32,806 nt of DNA from Microvirga massiliensis (GTDB lineage Bacteria > Pseudomonadota > Alphaproteobacteria > Rhizobiales > Beijerinckiaceae). Location of the stretch: the NCBI RefSeq assembly GCF_001006805.1, contig NZ_LN811369.1, forward strand, positions 1 through 32,806, given 5' to 3'. Below the pieces are notes generated by a model. That model did not search any database, was not told the DNA's origin, and saw nothing but the letters and a program-made list of their open reading frames with translations. The stretch's first letter is position 1, and the number at the start of each line of letters is the position of its first letter. Positions 15,738 to 23,219 of the stretch are shown here, piece by piece. The position numbers and the translations under genes were made by a program.

Positions 15738-15928
15738 CTCTCACCCGGGCGCTTCGCGCCCGGCCTCACGCCGGGGAGAGGCGATGTGCAGGCCACGCAA
15801 TTCCCACCTCACCCCTTGTGGGAGAGGTCGCCCCGATTTGGCAGAACGAACCCAAAAGTGATCTGTGCGCTGCGCCGTCTTCACCTCGCCCCGTGCGGGA
15901 GAGGCCGCCCCCAAGGGGCGGGTGAGGG
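15738..15928. repeat. Cluster of REP-like palindromes
   Basis: Three related GC-rich hairpin units lie between phoH and the ABC operon. The first, 15738-15781, has outer arms CCTCTC/GAGAGG and an inner perfect stem CCGGGCGC-TTC-GCGCCCGG at 15745-15763. The second is at 15803-15834 (CCCAC...GTGGG with GAGAGG), and the third at 15881-15928 (TCACC..GCCCC paired with GGGGC..GGTGA). They share a CACCTC/GGGAGAGG consensus in both orientations, as REP/BIME elements do. The first unit may also end the phoH transcript. The rest of the 490-bp gap (15929-16199) shows nothing supportable beyond the probable upstream region of the binding-protein gene. Confidence 0.7.
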
Positions 15929-16199
15929 GTGCCGGTGCCGACATCGGGAGTCATGCCATCCTCATGGCTCGCGGCGTCGGAAATGATGCTACCCCTTCCC
16001 GGGCGACACCTTGGAAGGGCCATTAAGTCCCCTCCATGCCCTGGGACATGCCGCCTGCTCTCCGCCAAATGGCTTGGCACGACCGGATCCGTGCGGCTAG
16101 TTTGAGGCCGGCGGCGGCACGGCTCGCCCGCGACGGCGCTTCGGGCCGAGTGAACCCCGTTGCGCCGTCGCCATCAGAACCAGGGACAGGAGAACGGTA

Positions 16200-17810
16200 A
16201 TGCACATCACCCTATCGCGGCGGGTCGGGCGCCTCCTTCGCGTCACGGCGGCGGCTGCACTCATCGCGGGGTCTGGCGCCGCGCTGGCGGCGACCCCGAA
16301 GGACACCCTTGTGGTGGCCTGGGCGATCGACGACATCATCACCATGGACCCGGCGGAATCCTTCGAGATCTCCGCGGGCGAGATCATGGGCAATGCCTAT
16401 GATCGCCTCGTGCGCTTCGACGTCAACGATCCGTCGAAACTCTATGGCGACCTCGCCAAGTCATGGACTATCGCCGAGGACGGAAAGACCTATACCTTCG
16501 AACTGAAGCCGGACATGAAATTCGCCTCCGGCAATCCGATCACGGCCGAGGACGTGGCTTTCTCGCTCCAGCGCGCCGTCCTGATCGACAAGTCGCCGGC
16601 TTTCATCCTGACGCAGTTTGGCTTCACGAAGGACAACGTGAAGGACAAGGTCAAGGCGACCGGCCCACTCACGCTGACGATCGAGACCGATAAGCCCTAC
16701 GCGCCGAGCTTCGTGCTGAACTGCCTTACTGCGAATGTGGCAGCGGTCGTCGACAAGAAGCTGGTGCTCTCCAAGGAGCAGAACGGCGATCTCGGTTATG
16801 CATGGCTCAAGACCAACTATGCCGGCTCGGGCCCGCTCAAGATCCGTGAATGGCGCGCGAACGAGATCCTCGCCCTGGAGCGCAATGAGAATTACCACGG
16901 CGAGAAGTCGAAACTCGCGCGCGTGATCTATCGTCACGTCAAGGAAGCTGCCACGCAGCGTCTCCTGCTCGAGAAGGGAGACGCCGATATCGCCCGCAAC
17001 CTGACGCCACAGGATCTGCAGGCCGTTTCATCGAACAAGGACATCAAGACCACGGGAACCCCCAAGGGTACGGTCTACTACATCAGCCTGAACCAGAAGA
17101 ACGAGACCCTGGCGAAGCCCGAGGTCCGCGAGGCCATGAAATGGCTCGTCGACTATGCCGGGATCGGTGATACGCTGATCAAGGACATCGGCGTCATCCA
17201 CCAGAACTTCCTGCCCGTCGGGCTTCTAGGCGCGAGCACCGAAAATCCGTACAAGCTCGACGTCGAGAAGGCGAAGGCGCTCCTCGCCAAGGCCGGCCTG
17301 CCGAACGGCTTCAAGGTCACCATGGATGTCCGCACCACCCAGCCGGTGCAGGGCATCGCGGAAAACTTCCAGCAGACCGCAAAACGCGCAGGCATCGACA
17401 TCGAGATCATTCCCGGTGACGGCCGGCAGACGCTGACGAAGTATCGTGCGCGCAACCACGACATCTATATCGGCCAATGGGGCGCGGACTATTGGGATCC
17501 CCATACCAACGCCGATACCTTCGTGCGCAATCCGGATAATTCCGATAATGCCGCGTCGAAGCCGCTTGCGTGGCGTAATGCCTGGGACATTCCCGAACTC
17601 ACCAAGAAGGCCAATGCGGCCGTTCTCGAGCGTGACACCGAGAAGCGCAAGGCGATGTATCAGGAGATGCAGGCCGAGTTCCGGCAGACGAGCCCCTTCG
17701 TGATGATCTATCAGATGACCGAAGTGGCTGCTTACCGGGCGAACGTCCAGGGACTGAAGATCGGCCCGACCTCCGACTCGACCTACATGTTCAACGTTTC
17801 GAAGCAGTAG
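16200..17810 (+). CDS. ABC transporter peptide-type solute-binding protein
   Basis: A family 5 (DppA/OppA/NikA-like) periplasmic binding protein of 536 residues. The signal peptide covers about residues 1-30 (basic start, then AAAALIAGSGAALA, cleavage before ATPKD). The mature part has ITMDPAESFEISAGEIMGNAYDRLV, LAKSWTIAEDGKTYTFELKPDMKFASGNPITAEDV, and the late YIGQWGADYWDPHTNADTF region that lines the ligand pocket. The start ATG at 16200 is preceded by GGAGAACGGTA. Its stop lies 8 bp before the first permease gene. The ligand (peptide, opine, glycoside or other) cannot be read from the sequence. Confidence 0.93.
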   Translation: MHITLSRRVGRLLRVTAAAALIAGSGAALAATPKDTLVVAWAIDDIITMDPAESFEISAGEIMGNAYDRLVRFDVNDPSKLYGDLAKSWTIAEDGKTYTFELKPDMKFASGNPITAEDVAFSLQRAVLIDKSPAFILTQFGFTKDNVKDKVKATGPLTLTIETDKPYAPSFVLNCLTANVAAVVDKKLVLSKEQNGDLGYAWLKTNYAGSGPLKIREWRANEILALERNENYHGEKSKLARVIYRHVKEAATQRLLLEKGDADIARNLTPQDLQAVSSNKDIKTTGTPKGTVYYISLNQKNETLAKPEVREAMKWLVDYAGIGDTLIKDIGVIHQNFLPVGLLGASTENPYKLDVEKAKALLAKAGLPNGFKVTMDVRTTQPVQGIAENFQQTAKRAGIDIEIIPGDGRQTLTKYRARNHDIYIGQWGADYWDPHTNADTFVRNPDNSDNAASKPLAWRNAWDIPELTKKANAAVLERDTEKRKAMYQEMQAEFRQTSPFVMIYQMTEVAAYRANVQGLKIGPTSDSTYMFNVSKQ

Positions 17811-17818
17811 ACGCGCTT

Positions 17819-18883
17819 TTGACCAGCACTGCTGCAATTGGAGGCGGACGCTCGCGCGCCCGCCTCGTTTCGAAGGCGAAGGCGATCGGACGCTTCGTCG
17901 TTGCCCTTCTGCTCACTTATCTCGGGCTGCTCGCGGTCACGTTCTTCATCGGCCGGGTGATCCCGGTCGATCCCGTCCTCGCGATCGTCGGGGATCGGGC
18001 GCCGGAACATGTGGTTCAGCGCGTACGCGAGGAACTCGGACTGAACCTGCCCCTGTGGCAGCAGTTCCTGATCTATCTCGGCAAGGTGATCCAGGGAGAT
18101 TTCGGCACATCCGCGCTGACGTCGAATCCCGTGATGGAGGACATCCGCCGCGTCTTTCCCGCGACGCTGGAACTCGCGACGCTCGGGACCCTGATCGGAG
18201 CCGGATTCGGCATCCCGCTCGGCGTATGGGCGGCGGTGAAGCGGGGTGGCCTCGTCGATCAACTCGTCCGCGTCATGGGCCTCATCGGATACTCGGTGCC
18301 GATCTTCTGGCTCGGTCTGATGGCGCTCCTCGTGTTCTACGCCCGGCTCGGCTGGGTCGGCGGCCCCGGCCGGATCGATGTCGTCTACGAATATACGGTG
18401 ACTTCGATCACCGGGATCATGCTCCTCGACACAGCCATCACGGGCGAGTGGGAGGCATTCTGGAATGCCTTCTCGCACCTCATCCTGCCGGCATCCCTGC
18501 TGGGCTATTTTTCTCTCGCCTATATCAGCCGGATGACGCGGTCCTTCATGCTGAACGAGCTCGGCCAGGAATACGTCGTCGCAGCGCGTGCGAAGGGCCT
18601 GTCGGAAGGGCGCATCATCTGGCGTCATGCTCTCCGCAATGCGGCCGTTCCGCTCGTCACGGTCGTGGCCTTGTCCTATGCGGGTCTGCTCGAAGGCTCG
18701 GTGCTGACCGAGACGGTTTTTGCCTGGCCCGGTCTTGGCCTCTACATCACGAACTCGCTCCAGAATGCCGACATGAACGCGGTGCTCGGGGGCACGATCG
18801 TGGTGGGCTCGGTCTTCATAGGGCTGAATCTCTTGTCCGACCTCCTGTACCGCCTGCTCGACCCGAGGACCCGTTCGCGATGA
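17819..18883 (+). CDS. ABC transporter permease, DppB-like
   Basis: An inner-membrane permease subunit of 354 residues of the dipeptide/nickel family. The first membrane segment is about residues 24-47 (GRFVVALLLTYLGLLAVTFFIG). A periplasmic region carries VVQRVREELGLNLPLWQQFLIYLGKVIQGDFGTS, and about five further membrane segments follow. The ATPase-contact (EAA) loop is YVVAARAKGLSEGRIIWRHALRNAAVP. The proposed start is TTG 17819, 8 bp after the binding-protein stop; the ribosome site is weak, so the exact start is less certain. Its stop overlaps the next gene by 4 bp. Confidence 0.9.
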   Translation: MTSTAAIGGGRSRARLVSKAKAIGRFVVALLLTYLGLLAVTFFIGRVIPVDPVLAIVGDRAPEHVVQRVREELGLNLPLWQQFLIYLGKVIQGDFGTSALTSNPVMEDIRRVFPATLELATLGTLIGAGFGIPLGVWAAVKRGGLVDQLVRVMGLIGYSVPIFWLGLMALLVFYARLGWVGGPGRIDVVYEYTVTSITGIMLLDTAITGEWEAFWNAFSHLILPASLLGYFSLAYISRMTRSFMLNELGQEYVVAARAKGLSEGRIIWRHALRNAAVPLVTVVALSYAGLLEGSVLTETVFAWPGLGLYITNSLQNADMNAVLGGTIVVGSVFIGLNLLSDLLYRLLDPRTRSR

Positions 18884-19797
18884 CCGCCATCAGGCAGGAG
18901 AGCTGGCGTGACTGGCTCATGTCGGAGCGCCCAGCCTCACGGCGTCAGGCGGCACTCGGGCGCGCCTATGCAGCGTGGCGCACATTCGCGCGTAACCGCC
19001 TGGCGATGGCGGGGCTGTTCATCATTCTGGCCCTCATCGTTGTGGCGATCTTTGCGGATCAGCTCGCGCCCTATTCGCCCTACGAGGGCGACCTGCGGGA
19101 AGCCCGCCTGCAGCCCCCCTCGTGGACACACCCCTTCGGCACCGACGACCAGGGCCGCGACATCCTCTCGCGGGTGATTTACGGCTCGAGGATCACGCTG
19201 TTCGTCGTCGTGCTGGTCGCCGTCCTGGCTGCTCCCATCGGGCTCCTGGTCGGCACCGTTGCGGGCTACGCGGGGGGATGGGTCGATTCGGCCCTGATGC
19301 GGATCACCGACATCTTCCTGGCTTTCCCGCGCCTGATCCTGGCGCTCGCGTTCGTGGCGGCCCTGGGGCCCGGCATCGAGAATGCCGTGATCGCGATCGC
19401 GATCACCTCCTGGCCACCCTATGCCCGGATCGCACGGGCGGAGACGCTCACCATCCGGCAGACCGACTATATCGCCGCCGTGAAGCTCGTCGGCGCATCC
19501 CCGTGGCGGATCGTGCTGCGCCATATCATGCCGCTCTGCGTGTCCTCCGTGATCATCCGCGTGACCCTCGATATGGCCGGAATCATCCTGACCGCCGCGG
19601 GCCTCGGGTTCCTGGGGCTCGGCGCTCAGCCACCCATGCCCGAATGGGGGGCTCTGATCGCCAATGGCCGCCTCTATGTGCTCGACCAATGGTGGGTCGC
19701 GGCTGCGCCAGGGGCCGCCATCTTCATGGTCAGCCTCGCCTTCAACCTTCTCGGCGATGGCCTGCGCGACGCGCTCGATCCGAAGGCGACACGATGA
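18880..19797 (+). CDS. ABC transporter permease, DppC-like
   Basis: The second inner-membrane permease, 305 residues. A first membrane segment lies at about residues 41-61 (LAMAGLFIILALIVVAIFADQ), followed by the family motif HPFGTDDQGRDILSRVIYGSRITL and about five more segments. The ATPase-contact loop is YIAAVKLVGASPWRIVLRHIMP. The ATG at 18880 overlaps the previous stop (ATGA). The frame is open far upstream to 18055, but that part is antisense-free shadow of the DppB-like gene and lacks family similarity. The gene overlaps the first ATPase gene by 4 bp. Confidence 0.92.
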   Translation: MTAIRQESWRDWLMSERPASRRQAALGRAYAAWRTFARNRLAMAGLFIILALIVVAIFADQLAPYSPYEGDLREARLQPPSWTHPFGTDDQGRDILSRVIYGSRITLFVVVLVAVLAAPIGLLVGTVAGYAGGWVDSALMRITDIFLAFPRLILALAFVAALGPGIENAVIAIAITSWPPYARIARAETLTIRQTDYIAAVKLVGASPWRIVLRHIMPLCVSSVIIRVTLDMAGIILTAAGLGFLGLGAQPPMPEWGALIANGRLYVLDQWWVAAAPGAAIFMVSLAFNLLGDGLRDALDPKATR

Positions 19798-20630
19798 ATC
19801 CGCTGCTCGTCGTCGACGACCTGAGAGTCTCCTATCCGAACCGCGACGGCGCCTATGTGGAGGTCGTCCGCGGAGTCAGTTTCACGCTCGGTCGCGAGCG
19901 CCTGGGAATCGTCGGCGAATCCGGCTCGGGAAAGTCGCAGACCGGCCGGGCCATTCTCGGACTGACGCCGCCGCAGGGCCGTGTCACCGCGCAACGCCTG
20001 ACATTCGATGGCATCGATCTCCTGACCTGCCCGCCGCGCCAGCGTCGGGACCTCCGCGGCGACCGGATCGCCATGGTGCTGCAGGACCCGAAATTCTCCC
20101 TGAACCCGGTCATGAAGATCGGAGACCAGATCGTCGAAACCCTGCAGGCTCACGAGCGAGTGGGCAACCGCGTCGCGCGCAAGCGGGCGCTCGCCATGCT
20201 GGAAGCGGTGCAGATCGATAACCCCGAGCGGGTCTTCGGCCTTTATCCGCACGAGGTCTCGGGCGGCATGGGCCAGCGCGCCATGATCGCCATGATGCTC
20301 ATTGCCGACCCCGATCTCCTGATCGCGGACGAACCCACCTCGGCGCTGGACGTGACGGTCCAACTCCAGGTGCTCTCGATTCTCGACCGCCTGGTGAGCG
20401 AGCGCGGCATGGGCCTGATCTTCGTCTCCCATGACCTGCGGCTGGTATCCTCTTTCTGCGATCGCGTTCTCGTGATGTATGCCGGGCGCGTGGTGGAGGA
20501 GATCGCCACTGGCGATCTCTCGCATGCGAGGCATCCCTATACGCGCGGCCTTCTCGAGTGCCTCCCGCGCCTCGGCGGCGACCGCCATCCCCTCCCCGTC
20601 CTCAACCGCGATCCGGCCTGGGCATCATGA
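19794..20630 (+). CDS. ABC transporter ATP-binding protein, DppD-like
   Basis: A cytoplasmic ATPase subunit of 278 residues. Walker A is GESGSGKS (residues 41-48), the Q-loop is in MVLQDPKFSLNPVMKIGDQI, the signature is VSGGMGQRAMIA, Walker B is LLIADEPTSALDVT and the H-loop is FVSHDLRLV. The C-terminal HPYTRGLLECLP is the oligopeptide/dipeptide ATPase extension. It is shorter than the usual 320-330 residues because this C-terminal extension stops early. The signature has Met in place of Gln (SGGM for SGGQ), as in some family members. The ATG at 19794 overlaps the previous stop by 4 bp. Confidence 0.92.
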   Translation: MNPLLVVDDLRVSYPNRDGAYVEVVRGVSFTLGRERLGIVGESGSGKSQTGRAILGLTPPQGRVTAQRLTFDGIDLLTCPPRQRRDLRGDRIAMVLQDPKFSLNPVMKIGDQIVETLQAHERVGNRVARKRALAMLEAVQIDNPERVFGLYPHEVSGGMGQRAMIAMMLIADPDLLIADEPTSALDVTVQLQVLSILDRLVSERGMGLIFVSHDLRLVSSFCDRVLVMYAGRVVEEIATGDLSHARHPYTRGLLECLPRLGGDRHPLPVLNRDPAWAS

Positions 20631-21406
20631 CGGTCGGACTCGAAGTCGAGCACCTGCGAGTGGTCTTCGATGACTATGTTGCCGTCGCCGATGCGTCGTT
20701 CCGTGTCGGACCGGGGGAAAGCTTTGGGATCGTCGGCGAGTCCGGATCGGGCAAATCGACGATCCTCCGTGCCATCTGTGGCCTCGCACCCGCCACCTCC
20801 GGATCGATCCGGCTGATCGGGCCGCAGGATCGCCCCCGGCCTGCGCCCGGCACGAGGCCGTTCCGCCGGATGGTGCAGATGGTATTCCAGGATCCCTACG
20901 GGTCGCTGCACCCCCGTCAGACAGTGGACCGGATTCTCGCCGAGCCTCTCGCGATCCATCGCATTCCGGACGCGGAGCGCCGGATCGAACAGGCGCTCGA
21001 CGAGGTCGGGCTCGGATCGGGGTTTCGCTTCCGCTATCCGCATCAATTGTCCGGCGGCCAGCGGCAGCGCATTGCGATCGCCCGCGCCCTGATCCTCGAA
21101 CCGGAGATCCTTCTCCTCGACGAGCCGACCTCGGCCCTTGATGCATCGGTCCAGGCTGAGGTTCTGAACCTGCTCGAAGAGATCCGCAGGCACAGAAGCT
21201 TGGCCTACGTCATGGTGAGCCATGACCTCGCGGTGGTGACTCATATGTGCGAGCGCCTGATGGTGATGTATCAGGGGCGCGCAGTCGAGTTCCTGACCGC
21301 GGCAGACCTTGCCGCACGGCAGGTGACGAGCGACTACACGCGCACCCTCATGGAGGCCGCAGTGGGCTTCCGGCGCAAGGATCCGATGCCCGATTCCGCC
21401 GCATGA
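20627..21406 (+). CDS. ABC transporter ATP-binding protein, DppF-like
   Basis: The second ATPase subunit, 259 residues. Walker A is GESGSGKS (residues 37-44), the Q-loop is in MVFQDPYGSLHPRQTVDRIL, the signature is LSGGQRQRIAIARAL, Walker B is ILLLDEPTSALDAS and the H-loop is MVSHDLAVV. It ends with the short DYTRTLMEAA extension and lacks the Fe-S/long tail seen in some DppF proteins. The ATG at 20627 overlaps the previous gene by 4 bp, making four coupled genes. It is the last gene of the importer operon; no clear terminator was seen in the next 125 bp. Confidence 0.92.
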   Translation: MTVGLEVEHLRVVFDDYVAVADASFRVGPGESFGIVGESGSGKSTILRAICGLAPATSGSIRLIGPQDRPRPAPGTRPFRRMVQMVFQDPYGSLHPRQTVDRILAEPLAIHRIPDAERRIEQALDEVGLGSGFRFRYPHQLSGGQRQRIAIARALILEPEILLLDEPTSALDASVQAEVLNLLEEIRRHRSLAYVMVSHDLAVVTHMCERLMVMYQGRAVEFLTAADLAARQVTSDYTRTLMEAAVGFRRKDPMPDSAA

Positions 21407-21510
21407 GGCCGGTGCCACAGGTCGATCTGCCTCCCGAATCTCATCGAATGGGCGTCGAGCGGGCTCGCTGACAGTGGCCGACGCATGCAAAATGATATCG
21501 GACGAGCCCC

Positions 21511-21525
21511 TGATGTGTTACATCA
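21511..21525. promoter_or_regulatory. Palindromic candidate operator
   Basis: Inverted repeat TGATGT-GTT-ACATCA ends six bases before the ATG at 21532. The position would let a bound repressor, or an RNA structure, block the start of the TPR-methyltransferase gene. No particular regulator is indicated. Confidence 0.35.
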
Positions 21526-21531
21526 TCACTC

Positions 21532-22890
21532 ATGTCGAGCAGTCGCGATGGTCGACCTGTGGGACAGGGGCGCTGGGACGGAACGGTCACGCTTTCCGAA
21601 GCGCTGCAAATTGCGGTTGCGCTGCACCGCAAGGGCGAAACGGCTGAAGCAGAAGCGCTCTACAACCGGGTTCTGGCAGCGCAACCCGACCAGCCAGATG
21701 CGCTACACTTCCTCGGTGTCCTCCATCACCAGCGCGGGCAAAGTGCGGCAGCCATTGACCTGATCGCGCGATCTCTCGCAACGCTTCCGGAACAGCCAAG
21801 TGCTCTGACGAATCTCGGCAACATCCTGGTAGAACAGGGGCGCCTTGCCGAGGCCGTCGAGGCCTATCGCAAGGCGATTGCTCTCGAGCCCGGGCATGCC
21901 GGCGCACACAGCAATCTCGGACTGACCTTGCGGGCACTCGGGCACCCGGATGAGGCCGAGGCCGCCTATCGCCGAGCCATCGAACTCGTCCCCGCTCACC
22001 CCGAGGCGAACGAAAATCTCGGCAACCTCCTCATCGCGCAAGGCAGAGCCGAGGAAGCGATTGCCGCCTTCTGGCAAGCCGTCATCGCGACGCCGAAGAG
22101 CCCGAAGACACGCCGGCTTCTGGCAATGGCCTATGATGCGGTGGGCGAGACCGGGAAGGCTCTCGAAATCCTGCGGGAGTGGCTGGCGGACGAGCCCTCC
22201 AATCCGATCGCGGCGCACATGTATGCGGCATGCTCCCGCGAGGACGTGCCGCAGCGTGCCAGCGATGCCTATATCGAGCAGACATTCGATATCTTCGCCG
22301 ATAGCTTCGACGCAAAGCTCGCGCAGCTCGAGTATCGCGCTCCTGAGCTGATTGCGGCAGCCCTGACGAGGCATATCGGGCCCAAAGCCGGCAAGGTTGC
22401 GTGCCTCGATGCAGGATGCGGCACCGGCCTGTGCGGAGCTCTCGTTTCGCCCTTCGTCGAGCACTTGGTCGGCATCGACCTGTCGAGCGGCATGCTGCAG
22501 CAAGCGAAGAAGCGTGGCGTGTACCACGAATTGGCGAAGGCCGAACTGACGGAATACCTCCTGGGTGCTCCAGGGGCATTCGACGTCATCATCTCGGCCG
22601 ATACGCTCGTCTATTTCGGGGCGCTGGACGGAGTTCTTTCCGCCGCTGCCGGAGCCCTCAGACCCGGCGGTCTTCTCGTCTTCACCCTGGAAGAGACGAC
22701 GGATCCGGCCGGATTTTCGAGCTACCGGATCAACTCGCACGGCCGCTACAGCCACGGGAGGGGCTATGTGCAAACCTTGCTGGATAATGCCGGGCTGAGC
22801 ACACTCGACATCGAAGCCGCCGTCCTGAGGCAAGAAAATCTTAAGCCTGTGGACGGCATGGTTATAACTGCTCGCAGACTAGGCGCGTAA
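21532..22890 (+). CDS. TPR-repeat / class I SAM methyltransferase fusion
   Basis: A two-part protein of 452 residues. Residues about 20-230 are tandem tetratricopeptide repeats, with regular TPR patterns such as ALTNLGNILVEQGRLAEAVEAY, AHSNLGLTLRALGHPDEAEAAY and ANENLGNLLIAQGRAEEAIAAF, which form a protein-binding solenoid. Residues about 250-450 are a class I S-adenosylmethionine-dependent methyltransferase with motif I VACLDAGCGTG at 289-299, an acidic LVGIDLSSGMLQQAKKRG motif II, and FDVIISADTLVYFGAL plus LRPGGLLVFTLEE motifs. The methyltransferase part resembles TPR-linked UbiE/NDUFAF5-like enzymes. The substrate is unknown; the TPR part suggests a protein partner or protein substrate. 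The gene is alone, 125 bp after the ABC operon and 329 bp before prkA. Confidence 0.85.
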   Translation: MSSSRDGRPVGQGRWDGTVTLSEALQIAVALHRKGETAEAEALYNRVLAAQPDQPDALHFLGVLHHQRGQSAAAIDLIARSLATLPEQPSALTNLGNILVEQGRLAEAVEAYRKAIALEPGHAGAHSNLGLTLRALGHPDEAEAAYRRAIELVPAHPEANENLGNLLIAQGRAEEAIAAFWQAVIATPKSPKTRRLLAMAYDAVGETGKALEILREWLADEPSNPIAAHMYAACSREDVPQRASDAYIEQTFDIFADSFDAKLAQLEYRAPELIAAALTRHIGPKAGKVACLDAGCGTGLCGALVSPFVEHLVGIDLSSGMLQQAKKRGVYHELAKAELTEYLLGAPGAFDVIISADTLVYFGALDGVLSAAAGALRPGGLLVFTLEETTDPAGFSSYRINSHGRYSHGRGYVQTLLDNAGLSTLDIEAAVLRQENLKPVDGMVITARRLGA

Positions 22891-23219
22891 ATCCGGCTGA
22901 ATGAATGCCGGCCCAGGTGACACCAGATGGCCAGGGAGTCACGCAACGCTCGACCGGTTCGTTATTGCGCCCAGCCGCAATCGCCCATCGGCTCAAGCTC
23001 TTTGGCACTCTCCGAGGCGAGTTGCTGTCACGCTTCGAGACGAGAGCCGGCACCGAACCAGCTTGCCGGTGTGCCGCCTTCCGGGCGTGCAACAAGACAC
23101 TTGCAGAGCCGAGACGATGTGGGAGACTCGACCGCATCGGATTGTCACGTAGCGGCATCAGCAACCTTAGCGCTTTGATGTCGTTGTCTCATGGACGGTT
23201 GTGGGCCCAGTAGGTACCG
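22891..23219. other. Intergenic region upstream of prkA
   Basis: No supportable gene was seen. Just after the preceding stop is a short stem CCGGC...GCCGG (22893-22911) without a U-tract. Near prkA, GCAAC (23161-23165), 16 bp, CGTT (23182-23185) is one base from the EcfG promoter consensus, with CGTT about 35 bp before the prkA ATG. It is a possible stress promoter, weaker than the exact match at 4194-4218. Confidence 0.35.

Noticed and set aside
18055..18879. Long in-frame upstream extension of the DppC-like permease
   Set aside because: It overlaps the DppB-like gene in another frame. The ATGA-coupled ATG at 18880 gives the normal permease N-terminus.
23003..23030. TGGCAC resembling a sigma-54 -24 element upstream of prkA
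   Set aside because: The GC of the -12 element is not at the required spacing (GG is found there instead), so the sigma-54 consensus is not met.
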